NCBI GenBank assembly: GCA_934309145.1
Contig: CAKRCW010000001.1
Span: 310,001-374,000 of the forward strand
DNA length: 64,000 bases
Reading direction: 5' to 3'
DNA from: an uncultured Lachnospiraceae bacterium
GTDB taxonomy: Bacteria; Bacillota; Clostridia; Lachnospirales; Lachnospiraceae
Below are positions 35,210-44,121 of this stretch, one piece after another. The translations under genes and the position numbers were made by a program. The notes beneath the pieces were generated by a model. It was not told the origin of the DNA. It saw nothing but the letters and a program-made list of their open reading frames with translations, and did not search any database. Each line of letters begins with the position of its first letter. The first letter of the stretch is position 1.

Positions 35210-35989
35210 CTACTGAAATCCCACAAATCTAGCCACATAGCTGCCATTCCCGGACTCTGTAACATCCGTAACTGCTATCTCATATTCACCATCAGTCTTT
35301 TTATTGTAAGCCTTATACATCTCCTCAAATTCGTCCTGATTAATGAATGTAATTACATCCCCTTCTTCCAGTAATTTAACATCCTCACTATATGAAATTA
35401 CCTTATGTACAGTTGCAAGCACATTTTCCGTATCATTGTCCGCTGTCGCATACTCTAATGTAACTAATACTGTTAAAGATTCTTGGTTGTAAGCGTCATC
35501 AGATTTTATACAGTCAGTGCTTGCGCTGTTCTGATTAAGTGCACTGTCAGCCTGCTGTATATCTTCTGCTATGTCATCTGCCATTTCAGCACTCTCCGGC
35601 AGCATATTCATGCTTTCATCTGCCGTTTCAGCACTCTCTGGTGCCTCTGTAATATCAGAATCATAGGCAACATTGGTATTCTTAGTATTCTTGTTGTTAC
35701 TGCTTAACATTGCCACAGGAATAACTATAGCACATACCACTATAGCAGCAACAAGACCTGCATACCTTCTTAGTCCCTGTCTGCCGCCGGTGTTACCATT
35801 TGTCCTATTTTTCTTAGCATCAGCACTATTTTCTATCTCAACATCAAAGCCAGCCTCTATTCTTTCCCATAAATCAGGAGTCTCAACATCCACATTATCA
35901 AGATATGCCTGTAGCATTTCATCTGTAAGCTCTTCCTCGTTATGTATATCATTTATATCATAAATATTATTGTTATCTGTCTTGCTCAT
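35210..35989 (-). CDS. Single-pass membrane protein, probable anti-sigma factor
   Basis: 259 residues. The cytoplasmic N-terminus (1-75) contains ELTDEMLQAYLDNVDVETPDLWERI, as in partners of ECF sigma factors. One membrane segment follows (about 78-97), then an acidic, low-complexity stretch with duplicated AESAEMAD-type units, then a compact extracellular domain (about 170-259). The start overlaps the sigma factor gene by 17 bp. I infer that it binds and inhibits that sigma factor. No zinc-binding anti-sigma motif is present. Confidence 0.75.
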   Translation of the reverse strand: MSKTDNNNIYDINDIHNEEELTDEMLQAYLDNVDVETPDLWERIEAGFDVEIENSADAKKNRTNGNTGGRQGLRRYAGLVAAIVVCAIVIPVAMLSSNNKNTKNTNVAYDSDITEAPESAETADESMNMLPESAEMADDIAEDIQQADSALNQNSASTDCIKSDDAYNQESLTVLVTLEYATADNDTENVLATVHKVISYSEDVKLLEEGDVITFINQDEFEEMYKAYNKKTDGEYEIAVTDVTESGNGSYVARFVGFQ

Positions 35990-36557
35990 ATTCTATCAGG
36001 CACCTCCTTAATTTCCTTATTCCCTGATTATACAGCCAGGTAACTGTTCCAATAGGCGTTCCCCTTATTTCAGCAATCTCTTTAAATGTCAACTGACCTA
36101 TAAGCTTCATATCAATAACCTCTTTTTCCTTAGGCTTAAGACATTGCATCGCCGTTTTCATATCCTCTGCTAAAATCGTCCCATCTTCTATCCGGCACTC
36201 TTTACCATCTACACCAATATTCTCTATGCTGTTCTCCACATTATCATCTGACTTATCATCACCTGTTGCGACAAGAAGAACCTCACGTCTGTTTTTTCTG
36301 ATATAATCTATAGCCATGTTTCTTGCTATTTTGACAAGCCATGCCTTATGCGGACTACCTGGAATAAAGCTTTTTGAAACACGAACCAGCTTTATGAAAA
36401 ATTCCGAGGTTACATCCTCAGCATCCTCTTTTCTCCCCACCACATCATATATAACCGCGTATATCAGCCGAACATATGCCTGATATATAAGCTTAAGAGA
36501 ATCCTTATCTCCCTGTGCAAGATTAGCTATGGCAGTCTGAAACATTTCATCCGTCAT
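35973..36557 (-). CDS. ECF-type RNA polymerase sigma factor
   Basis: 194 residues with sigma regions 2 (LIYAVIYDVVGRKEDAEDVTSEFFIKLVR) and 4 (LKPKEKEVIDMKLIGQLTFKEIAEIRGTPIGTVTWLYNQGIRKLRR) and no region 1.1 or 3. It directs polymerase to a small set of promoters, with activity probably held by the membrane protein encoded next. AGGAGGG precedes the ATG at 36557. I did not find a convincing copy of an ECF promoter in front of it. Confidence 0.9.
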   Translation of the reverse strand: MTDEMFQTAIANLAQGDKDSLKLIYQAYVRLIYAVIYDVVGRKEDAEDVTSEFFIKLVRVSKSFIPGSPHKAWLVKIARNMAIDYIRKNRREVLLVATGDDKSDDNVENSIENIGVDGKECRIEDGTILAEDMKTAMQCLKPKEKEVIDMKLIGQLTFKEIAEIRGTPIGTVTWLYNQGIRKLRRCLIEYEQDR

Positions 36558-36629
36558 ATGCTCCCTCCTCATATATAAATACGAAACAAATACAAATATT
36601 TATGGTTTAAATATTCATATAAAATAATT

Positions 36630-37250
36630 TTATTTATTTCTATAATAAAAAATGGCAAGCTGTGTTCTGTCTCTAAGACAAAGCTTTTCAAGAACCCCAC
36701 TTATATAGTTTCTTATTGTTCCCTCACTTAAGTAGAGCTTTTCCGCAATCTCCTTATTACTATAGCCCTCAGCTACCGCTTCTATTATCTCATATTCCTT
36801 ATCGGTTATTCCATGACTTTCATAGTCAAAGCTTTCTCTCTTCTCCATAAGTATAGGAAGTCTCTCAACGATATCCTGACCATACACATTCTGTCCGCCA
36901 TGCACAGCCTTTATAGCCGGCACAATTCCCTCAAAATCCTGCTTTAATATATAACCCTTTGCGCCAAGCTTTATAGCCCTTACAATATATTCATCATCCA
37001 TAAAGGTGGTGAGATAAAGTATTTTGGCATTCTTATCCTCATCTAATATAAGCTCTCCCGCCTCAAGACCCGTCATGCCTGCCATTCTTATATCCATCAG
37101 CAAAACATCTGGTTTATTCTTCCTGTATAATTCTATTGCCTCACTACCACTATTTCCCGTTGCGACAACATCAACCGAACTGTCAGCCTCAAGAATTGTC
37201 TTTAGTGATATTGCGACCAACGCATCATCATCAATAATAACTACTCTCAT
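36630..37250 (-). CDS. Response regulator, NarL/LuxR type
   Basis: 206 residues. The receiver domain has the acidic pair DDDALVA, phospho-acceptor Asp in VLLMDIRMAG and Lys in GYILKQDF. The C-terminal LuxR helix-turn-helix reads AVAEGYSNKEIAEKLYLSEGTIRNYISGVLEKLCLRDRTQLAIF. It starts just after the kinase stop and is its partner. Likely targets are the exporter genes immediately upstream. Confidence 0.93.
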   Translation of the reverse strand: MRVVIIDDDALVAISLKTILEADSSVDVVATGNSGSEAIELYRKNKPDVLLMDIRMAGMTGLEAGELILDEDKNAKILYLTTFMDDEYIVRAIKLGAKGYILKQDFEGIVPAIKAVHGGQNVYGQDIVERLPILMEKRESFDYESHGITDKEYEIIEAVAEGYSNKEIAEKLYLSEGTIRNYISGVLEKLCLRDRTQLAIFYYRNK

Positions 37251-37252
37251 AT

Positions 37253-38362
37253 TCACTCTCCTTTTTTAGGTAAGGTAACAAATACTTTAAATCCATTGTC
37301 AACACTGATTGTAAGATGTCCATTAAGTCCCGTCACTCTGTCCTCTATATTCTGTAAACCTATGCCACTGCTCTCCTTTGACAGATATTCAAACATATCC
37401 CTGTTATCTGATTTTTTTCCTGCATTATATCTGCTGTAATCATGTATTATAATCTGATATATTCCGGGATGTTCCCTAAGTACAATAGACACATCTGTAT
37501 TTCCACTGTGTTTCATTATATTAGATACTGCCTCCCTGACTATACCTATTATGGCATATTTGTACCGCCTGTCCATTCCATCCTGTATATCATAGTCTAT
37601 AGCATAATCAAAATTACCCTTAAGCCCACCTGCAATATCATCTATGGCCTGCTTTAAATCAACAGATTCATCATGTAAATCATGTACACTCTCACGCACA
37701 TTATTCATAGCAATATCAAGGTTCTCCCTTACCAGTCTTAGCTGTCCATGTAACGGTTCATCCTTATATATGGTCATAAGTGCTCCCATCTGTAAAATGG
37801 TTCTTGTCAGTATATGCCCTACATTGTCATGTATCTCTCTGGCTATCCTGTTTCTCTCCTTAAGTGTCGCTACATATACCTCCTGATCCTGTTTCTCAAT
37901 CAGGCTCTTGTTTTTCTCTGCGAGAAGAATATTCCTCTCCTCCTCATCATCACGAATCTGTCTTATATCTGATTTAAGCTTAGTTAAACTATTGCTCCTG
38001 CAATACATATAATATGCCATTACCACAAGTATCAAATTAACGATAATATTATACACATTCCAGCCTGTAAATGCATTAATCTCACATATAATATATAAGA
38101 CAGCAGGTATCAACATTCTTATTCTAAACACATCATATATAATCACAGGCAGCATAATTCCAAGCTCAGGAATAAAAAATGTAAGAATACCATATATAGC
38201 TGTAATTATGCCAACATATTCTCTCTTATCAAAATACGAGCCAAGTCCAAATGCAATCACCGTAACCAGCATTGCAATAAGTGTATTCTTATCCGTCCCA
38301 TTACTTATTGCAAGAACAAATGTGATTGCAATCAAAAATAATTTATCAATAATATAAGACAT
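37253..38362 (-). CDS. Sensor histidine kinase, NarL-partner (HisKA_3) type
   Basis: 369 residues. Six short hydrophobic segments fill the first 130 residues with little extracellular sequence, so the signal is probably sensed in or at the membrane. A coiled coil follows (about 135-170), then the HisKA_3 box ERNRIAREIHDNVGHILTRT (phospho-His) and a HATPase domain ending GIGLQNIEDRVTGLNGHL. The membrane-embedded sensor matches kinases that watch envelope-active compounds. Confidence 0.92.
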   Translation of the reverse strand: MSYIIDKLFLIAITFVLAISNGTDKNTLIAMLVTVIAFGLGSYFDKREYVGIITAIYGILTFFIPELGIMLPVIIYDVFRIRMLIPAVLYIICEINAFTGWNVYNIIVNLILVVMAYYMYCRSNSLTKLKSDIRQIRDDEEERNILLAEKNKSLIEKQDQEVYVATLKERNRIAREIHDNVGHILTRTILQMGALMTIYKDEPLHGQLRLVRENLDIAMNNVRESVHDLHDESVDLKQAIDDIAGGLKGNFDYAIDYDIQDGMDRRYKYAIIGIVREAVSNIMKHSGNTDVSIVLREHPGIYQIIIHDYSRYNAGKKSDNRDMFEYLSKESSGIGLQNIEDRVTGLNGHLTISVDNGFKVFVTLPKKGE

Positions 38363-38435
38363 TTATCCACTCACCCTGCTTCACATAATATAATCATTAT
38401 ATCATTCCAGCCATACACACACAATTTAAAACGCA

Positions 38436-38476
38436 ATAAAAAAGTCCGCCACCATATATTCTGGAAACGGACTTTT
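38436..38476 (-). terminator. Terminator after the ABC exporter genes
   Basis: Stem AAAAGTCCG / CGGACTTTT (38440-38448 and 38468-38476), followed by TTTTTTATT on the minus strand. It separates the exporter genes from the kinase-regulator pair. Confidence 0.8.
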
Positions 38477-38486
38477 AATATCAGTA

Positions 38487-39608
38487 TTACTCTGCCCTTG
38501 CGAGCTTCTTTCTCTTGGATATCAGCATTGATATAACCATAAATGCTGCCGCAAACAACACTTCTATGCCTATATACTGCATAATATTACCAATATTCTC
38601 ATCTAACATTATTCCATCATTTGCCATGACATACCAGTATGTAGGGATAATCATGGATACCTTCTTTAATCCCTCACTAAATATCGACATTGGCACAAAC
38701 ACTCCGCCAAGAAATGAAAATCCAAGTCCTACAATATTAGCTATCATTGCTATGTTCTGGGTTGACAGATTAAAGCTTCCGACAATATTTACTATTCCTA
38801 CACTAATTAATGTAAATACCAGCGAATTAAGTATAAGATATATAGTTTTCGCATTTATAAGCACTGCTCCATACATGATATATCCCAATATCATAAACAA
38901 TAACCACGTACCTACTCCCAATGTAGCAACTCCCGCTGCAAGCTGTATATTTCTTTTTCTTATCGGAACAGGAGAAACATTTACTCTGTCACTCACATTT
39001 TGCCTGTTAAACGCAATAAGCACAGCACCAAGACCATTAAAAAGCATCATTATTATTACATATGGAAGGTACAAAAAGAAATAATAATATTCCGGTTTTT
39101 TCTCTACCGAATTACCATATACCTTAACAAGTCCCTCATCAGACATTGCCTCCAATGTAATATCATATGCGCTGTCCATATCATAACCGGCATCCATAAG
39201 TGCCGACATTGAGCTCTCATATGAAGCAATCTGATTATCTACATACATGCCAGTGTTACTTCCGGGGCGCTTTATGTTGGTAAGTCTGCCTGAATTTTCA
39301 TACCCATTTTCAATATAAAGCACATAGTCCAATTCCCAAAAATATAAGTTATTCTGTATAACCTTCTCATCATCAGGAACATCAACCATTTCATGAATCT
39401 GGCTCAGATAATCTGTAAGCATCCTTGAAGCTTCCGAGTTATCCCTGTCAAATATTGCAAGCTTGCATGAGTAAGTCTCATACTTATCAGTACCTTTGCC
39501 CCCCATCTTGGAAAATCCTATCATAAGGCCTAAAAAGATACAAAAGTAAATCATACAACTGCCTATCTGCTTTTTAAATATTCTCAAAAAGGTTTTATAT
39601 ACTTGCAT
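38487..39608 (-). CDS. ABC-2 type permease (second of pair)
   Basis: 373 residues. One N-terminal membrane segment (about 14-34), a large extracellular loop (about 40-185), then five more segments: the ABC-2 permease layout. Homologous in layout to the preceding permease gene, with which it overlaps by 14 bp, so the exporter is probably a heterodimer. Last gene of the exporter unit, followed by a terminator. Confidence 0.88.
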   Translation of the reverse strand: MQVYKTFLRIFKKQIGSCMIYFCIFLGLMIGFSKMGGKGTDKYETYSCKLAIFDRDNSEASRMLTDYLSQIHEMVDVPDDEKVIQNNLYFWELDYVLYIENGYENSGRLTNIKRPGSNTGMYVDNQIASYESSMSALMDAGYDMDSAYDITLEAMSDEGLVKVYGNSVEKKPEYYYFFLYLPYVIIMMLFNGLGAVLIAFNRQNVSDRVNVSPVPIRKRNIQLAAGVATLGVGTWLLFMILGYIMYGAVLINAKTIYLILNSLVFTLISVGIVNIVGSFNLSTQNIAMIANIVGLGFSFLGGVFVPMSIFSEGLKKVSMIIPTYWYVMANDGIMLDENIGNIMQYIGIEVLFAAAFMVISMLISKRKKLARAE

Positions 39609-40761
39609 ATGTTCTCCTCCTTCCTATCAGTGTTCCCGCTATAACAAATACAACAGAAATCACAAGCAGGCTGAGTATATTTTTCATATACTGTGTATTT
39701 TCCTGATATACATTAAGTGCATAGAAGGTATCACTTATGAGTGCAGCTGGATTAAGCTTATTAAATAACGGACATTTCTCCTTCATTATAAACTTCATAT
39801 CTGCAATCATAAGTCCTGACAGGAAACACAAGGTTAATGAAACTCCAACTGCAATTCCTTCCTTAGCATTCTGATTTAACTTACTTATACTTCCTATAAA
39901 ATATCCCATAGAAAGACCAGTCCATGTGCCGATTAACACAAGTAATGCCATCTGCCACAGCTTATCACCAAAATCTACACCTATTATCGTAAGATAGACC
40001 ATCGCAAGTATCTCACATATATACAGTATTAACAAATTAGCGAGAAGTGCAGCAGTTGTAGATGCAAATGTGCTTGTCTGCGCCACACATTTTCTTGCCC
40101 CAAGAGTTGACAGATTTGCCTGACTGTATTTGGTTATAGCAAGACCTGTAAATGATGCAAATAAACATCCCATAGCTATAAGATTATAGAAATACTCCGT
40201 AAATGCGTCCATTTTTCCATCAGCTATGACCTTTTCCGTGTTGTTATCTCCATTTGAGGACATAAGCCCAATCAAAGATAAAGGATTTATGTCTGTCTTT
40301 TTATTTATTGCATCTGCAACAGTAAATATCTGATGATAATCAGTGACAACAGACGCAAGTATACCATCCTGAATATCCATTCCACCCTGATTTAATCCGG
40401 CAGCCCTCACCATAAGCTTAAGCTCATTATCTTCCGAATAAAAAACACCTCTTACCTTCTTATCATCAAGGAGACCGGCAGCCTCGTCTATGCTGTCTGC
40501 ATATGTGATATTAAGCAGCTTTTCACCATCACCGCTTATAGATATATTGGCGATGAAATTATCAAATATATAGCTTACATTCTCATCCTCAATGTATACT
40601 GCTACATCCAAATCACGGACAAGCTCAGATTTACTATACGCATTTCCAAATGTAACCTGAAAGAGTGTTCCAAGTGCTATTACAAATATAAAGCTCCAGA
40701 AAATCTGTGCCTTATCACGCAGAATGATAAGCAGATTGTACTTGAAATTATGCCAAAACAT
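39595..40761 (-). CDS. ABC-2 type permease (first of pair)
   Basis: 388 residues with the same plan as its neighbour: one N-terminal membrane segment, an extracellular loop (about 45-190), then five segments including WTGLSMGYFIGSI. Encoded between the ATPase (3-bp gap) and the second permease (14-bp overlap). Together they form a three-gene exporter like LnrL-LnrM-LnrN of B. subtilis, which removes linearmycin-type polyenes. The real substrate is not known. Confidence 0.88.
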   Translation of the reverse strand: MFWHNFKYNLLIILRDKAQIFWSFIFVIALGTLFQVTFGNAYSKSELVRDLDVAVYIEDENVSYIFDNFIANISISGDGEKLLNITYADSIDEAAGLLDDKKVRGVFYSEDNELKLMVRAAGLNQGGMDIQDGILASVVTDYHQIFTVADAINKKTDINPLSLIGLMSSNGDNNTEKVIADGKMDAFTEYFYNLIAMGCLFASFTGLAITKYSQANLSTLGARKCVAQTSTFASTTAALLANLLILYICEILAMVYLTIIGVDFGDKLWQMALLVLIGTWTGLSMGYFIGSISKLNQNAKEGIAVGVSLTLCFLSGLMIADMKFIMKEKCPLFNKLNPAALISDTFYALNVYQENTQYMKNILSLLVISVVFVIAGTLIGRRRTYASI

Positions 40762-40764
40762 AAC

Positions 40765-41715
40765 CTACACCTCCCTGTCACGCAGTTCTTTTCCGGTTAT
40801 CTCAAGAAATACATCATTTAAGGTAGGGAGCTCTGAATACACTCTTCCACTTGGGATATCATGCTTATTTATATAATCCAAGACCTGAATCAGATTATGC
40901 TTTCCTCCGCTGCATTTAAGTGTAAGTCTGCTTCCATCATATAAAACCTCATATACATGATTAAGCTCACCAAGCTCACGCTTGTTTTCATCTGATATAC
41001 CAACTGCTTCAATAATAATAGTCTCTGTGTTCTTGATAAGCTTCTTTAACTCATCCTTCGTGCCAAGTGCTATTTTTTTGCCCTTATCCATAATTGCAAT
41101 TCTGGTACAAATCTGCTCAACCTCTTCCATGTAATGTGAGGTATATATTATGGTTGCCCCATCTGCGTTAAGCTGCTGTATTCCCTCCAATATCTTATTT
41201 CTGCTCTGAGGATCTACCGCAACTGTAGGCTCATCAAATATAATCAGCTTAGGCTTATGTGCTATTCCACAGGCTATATTAAGTCTCCTCAGCAAACCAC
41301 CAGACAGCTTCTTAGGAAAATATTTTCTAAAATCATTTAAACCTACAAAATCTATCGCCTCATCTACATACTTTTTTCTTGTTTCTTTATCGTGTATGTA
41401 AAGGCCGCAGAAAAAGTCAATATTTTCATATACCGTTAATTCATCGTATACAGCAACATTCTGCATTACAACTCCTATATTCCTTTTAACCTCGTAATTG
41501 TCGTATGACATTTTCCTTCCAAATATCTCTATATCCCCCTTATCGTATGACAAAAGAGAAAGTACACAATTAATAGTCGTAGTTTTACCGGAGCCATTTG
41601 GACCAAGAAGTCCAAATATCTCTCCCTCCTTTATATCAAGATTAAAGTGGTCAAGTGCAAGAGTTTCTTTATAACGCTTAACTAGATTTTCAATTTTAAC
41701 TACAGTCTCTCCCAT
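40765..41715 (-). CDS. ABC transporter ATP-binding protein (drug/antimicrobial exporter type)
   Basis: 316 residues. Walker A GPNGSGKTT, Q-loop VVMQNVAVY, signature LSGGLLRRLNIACG, Walker B KLIIFDEPTVAVDP and H-loop IIYTSHYMEEVE are all present. The C-terminal 90 residues form the extra domain of DrrA/CcmA-type ATPases. First gene of the exporter unit. AAGGAGG precedes the ATG at 41715. Confidence 0.94.
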   Translation of the reverse strand: MGETVVKIENLVKRYKETLALDHFNLDIKEGEIFGLLGPNGSGKTTTINCVLSLLSYDKGDIEIFGRKMSYDNYEVKRNIGVVMQNVAVYDELTVYENIDFFCGLYIHDKETRKKYVDEAIDFVGLNDFRKYFPKKLSGGLLRRLNIACGIAHKPKLIIFDEPTVAVDPQSRNKILEGIQQLNADGATIIYTSHYMEEVEQICTRIAIMDKGKKIALGTKDELKKLIKNTETIIIEAVGISDENKRELGELNHVYEVLYDGSRLTLKCSGGKHNLIQVLDYINKHDIPSGRVYSELPTLNDVFLEITGKELRDREV

Positions 41716-41786
41716 GGTATCCTCCTTATAAATAATACATTTTATATTTATGATAGTAGATTTTCCTCATAATTTGTAGTGTATAA

Positions 41787-41812
41787 TGTCAAAATAGTAA
41801 TATTACATTTGT
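41787..41812. promoter_or_regulatory. Palindrome in front of the ABC exporter unit
   Basis: GTAATATTAC (41797-41806) is a perfect 10-bp palindrome flanked by TGTCAAAATA and ATTTGTCA, which are also roughly inverted. It lies about 80 bp ahead of the ATPase gene and next to a TTGACA (41792-41787). It is a candidate binding site for the NarL-type regulator. Confidence 0.35.
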
Positions 41813-41825
41813 CATATTATGCATA

Positions 41826-41880
41826 GAAAAATGAGCCATATTAGAATTGTACATATAATTCCAACACGACTCATTTTCTT
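41826..41880 (-). terminator. Terminator of the symporter gene
   Basis: 19-bp stem with G-U pairs, arms 41830-41848 and 41857-41875 (AATGAG...GAATT with AATTC...CTCATT), then TTTTTCT on the minus strand. Confidence 0.85.
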
Positions 41881-41906
41881 ATATTCTAATTATAATTTTG
41901 TTTGCT

Positions 41907-43403
41907 CTATTTCTTAATACAGGCAAATACACTGTCAACCTTATCCCTGCTAAGCTTCGGTGTGATAAGACTTACAACAGGAACGATAATTAATCCTGCA
42001 AGCATTGCAAATGCTCCGCAGTTAATTGGAGACTGAAGTATGGTCGGGAAGGCTTCCTTACATAACATATTTGCAACCATTATTCCACATCCAAATATAA
42101 AATTAACTATAACTGAAAGCTTAGTTACTCCCTTCCAGTACAAGCTGTATATGAATGGTGCAAGGAACGCTCCTGCCAAAGCTCCCCATGAGATACCCAT
42201 TAGCTGTGCTATAAATGTGACATTGCTCTTATACTGTACAACCGCTATTATTGCTGATATTGCAATAAATATAACTATGAACACTCTCATTATCAGAACC
42301 TGCTTCTTCTCGTCCATCTTCTTTACTATGTTGTCCTTAATCAAATCAAGCGTTAATGTTGAGCTTGATGCAAGCACAAGGGATGACAGAGTTGACATTG
42401 AAGCTGAAAGTACAAGTATAACAACTATCGCTATAAGTATCGGAGCTAATCTCTCTATCATGGCAGGGATTATAGCATCATATCCCATTGAAGCTGCATC
42501 TATATCATACAGTCTGCCGAAGCCGCCTAAGAAATAACATCCACCGGCAACTATAACTGCAAATATAGTTGATATAATTGTTCCAGTCTCTATAGCCTTC
42601 TCATTTTTTATCGCGTAGAATTTCTGAACCATCTGAGGCAAGCCCCATGTACCAAGTGATGTAAGTATTACTACACATAACAGTCCAAATGGATCAGGTC
42701 CGAAAAATGATGCAAATACACCCGGTGTATCAGATACAGCCTCATCGCTCACACGTGAAAGAGCGTCAAGTGCCTCTGTGAATCCACCATTTGACCTAAG
42801 AACCGCAGCTATAACAAGTATTATACCTACTATCATAACAATTCCCTGTATGAAATCATTGATAGCAGTTGCCATGTAACCGCCAGCTATTACATACACA
42901 CCTGTAAGTACAGCCATCGCTATAATACAGACTGTGTAATCAAGATTAAATGCCATACCGAACAGTCTTGAAAGTCCGTTATACAATGAAGCAGTATAAG
43001 GTATCAAAAACACAAAAACTATAATCGATGCAACTATCTTAAGCATCTTAGAATCAAATCTGTTCTCAAAGAACTCTGGCATTGTCTTACTCTCAAGATG
43101 CTGTGTCATAACTCTTGTACGTCTGCCGAGAACAACCCACGCAAGCAGTGAGCCTATAATGGCATTACCTATTCCTATCCATGTTGAGGCAAGACCGAAT
43201 CTCCATCCAAACTGTCCCGCATATCCTATAAATATAACAGCAGAGAAATATGATGTTCCATATGCAAATGCTGTAAGCCAAGGGCCTACACTTCTTCCAC
43301 CAAGCACAAATCCATTTACATCTGTTGCATGCTTCCTGCAATAAATACCCACACCAATCATAACACTGAAAAACAAAATCAGCATAATAACCTTAACCGC
43401 CAT
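41907..43403 (-). CDS. Sodium:solute symporter (SSF family)
   Basis: 498 residues, 13 predicted membrane segments, the size and layout of SSF proteins. Family signs are VLGGRSVGPWLTAFAYGTSYFSAVIFIGYAG near the N-terminus, GGYMATAINDFIQGIVMIVG in the middle and SASMSTLSSLVLASSSTLTLDL, which forms the sodium-site helix. The substrate is unknown. Its place after acyl-CoA ligase and IorAB suggests an arylacetate or other carboxylate. It has its own promoter (43485-43514) and a nested hairpin at the transcript start. Confidence 0.92.
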   Translation of the reverse strand: MAVKVIMLILFFSVMIGVGIYCRKHATDVNGFVLGGRSVGPWLTAFAYGTSYFSAVIFIGYAGQFGWRFGLASTWIGIGNAIIGSLLAWVVLGRRTRVMTQHLESKTMPEFFENRFDSKMLKIVASIIVFVFLIPYTASLYNGLSRLFGMAFNLDYTVCIIAMAVLTGVYVIAGGYMATAINDFIQGIVMIVGIILVIAAVLRSNGGFTEALDALSRVSDEAVSDTPGVFASFFGPDPFGLLCVVILTSLGTWGLPQMVQKFYAIKNEKAIETGTIISTIFAVIVAGGCYFLGGFGRLYDIDAASMGYDAIIPAMIERLAPILIAIVVILVLSASMSTLSSLVLASSSTLTLDLIKDNIVKKMDEKKQVLIMRVFIVIFIAISAIIAVVQYKSNVTFIAQLMGISWGALAGAFLAPFIYSLYWKGVTKLSVIVNFIFGCGIMVANMLCKEAFPTILQSPINCGAFAMLAGLIIVPVVSLITPKLSRDKVDSVFACIKK

Positions 43404-43432
43404 AATTAAAACCTCTCCTCTGTAAAATGTAA

Positions 43433-43479
43433 ATGCGTCACTTTATTGCGTTACGCTTTAACGCCTTGAAGTGACGCAT
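43433..43479 (-). promoter_or_regulatory. Nested hairpin at the 5' end of the symporter transcript
   Basis: Perfect 11-bp outer stem ATGCGTCACTT / AAGTGACGCAT (43433-43443 and 43469-43479) encloses a second stem GCGTTA / TAACGC (43448-43453 and 43459-43464). The predicted transcription start from the promoter at 43485-43514 falls at about 43478, so the RNA would begin with this structure. No U-tract follows. Confidence 0.65.
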
Positions 43480-43484
43480 AAGTT

Positions 43485-43514
43485 ATTATGCCATATATAT
43501 GCATTTTGTGTCAA
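43485..43514 (-). promoter_or_regulatory. Promoter of the symporter gene
   Basis: -35 TTGACA (43514-43509), 18-bp spacer, -10 CATAAT (43490-43485), in the 139-bp gap after iorB. Confidence 0.6.
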
Positions 43515-43542
43515 GCAATTATTACTCTGTATCAGCTATTAT

Positions 43543-44121
43543 CTACTCAGCAGTTCTTCCAAGCTCAAATGCTTCCTCATTCATCTCAAGGAACTTAGCA
43601 GGAACTATAGCCTTCATAGCCTCATGCCATGCCTCGTCAGGTATCTCTGGGAAGTATATTGAAAGTCTTCCCATAAGAGCTATATTAACAGCCTTCGCTG
43701 AGCCTGCCTTTTTGGCTATCGCAAGGAAATCCTTGGCATCAACCTTTGCTCCAGCTTCCTCCATCTTCTCTACAAGTCTGTCAGGATATACCGCTGCCCC
43801 TGTAATTACAGGCATTGGTTCCATCTCCTGAGTATTTGTAATTATCTGTCCGCCTGGCTTAAGGAACTCAAGCCATCTGGCAGCTTCAAGCTTCTCAAAT
43901 GATATAATTACATCTGCCTCACCCTTGTCAATTACAGGTGAATATACCTTATCTCCATAGCTTACATATGTAACTACACTACCACCACGCTGGCTCATTC
44001 CATGAACCTCTGAAACTTTAACATCAAAGCCCTGATTAAGTAATACATATCCTAACATTTTGCTGGCAAGAAGAGTTCCCTGACCGCCAACTCCGACTAT
44101 CATAATCTTTTTTACTGCCAT
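43543..44121 (-). CDS. iorB: Indolepyruvate:ferredoxin oxidoreductase beta subunit
   Basis: 192 residues matching the gamma-type domain of 2-oxoacid:ferredoxin oxidoreductases. The opening KIMIVGVGGQGTLLASKMLG is the family signature, followed by EVHGMSQRGGSVVTYVSYG and ADVIISFEKLEAARWL. With IorA it interconverts aryl-pyruvate plus CoA with arylacetyl-CoA, CO2 and reduced ferredoxin. It overlaps iorA by one base. Confidence 0.94.
   Translation of the reverse strand: MAVKKIMIVGVGGQGTLLASKMLGYVLLNQGFDVKVSEVHGMSQRGGSVVTYVSYGDKVYSPVIDKGEADVIISFEKLEAARWLEFLKPGGQIITNTQEMEPMPVITGAAVYPDRLVEKMEEAGAKVDAKDFLAIAKKAGSAKAVNIALMGRLSIYFPEIPDEAWHEAMKAIVPAKFLEMNEEAFELGRTAE

Noticed and set aside
35973..35989. 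17-bp overlap of sigma factor and membrane protein genes as a frameshift
   Set aside because: Both frames have complete domains and proper ends; the overlap is normal translational coupling.
38515..39084. A 189-codon plus-strand open frame
   Set aside because: It is the shadow of the second ABC-2 permease gene; hydrophobic genes often leave long open antisense frames.
42040..42537. A 165-codon plus-strand open frame
   Set aside because: Antisense to the sodium symporter, with no start signal and no recognisable domain.
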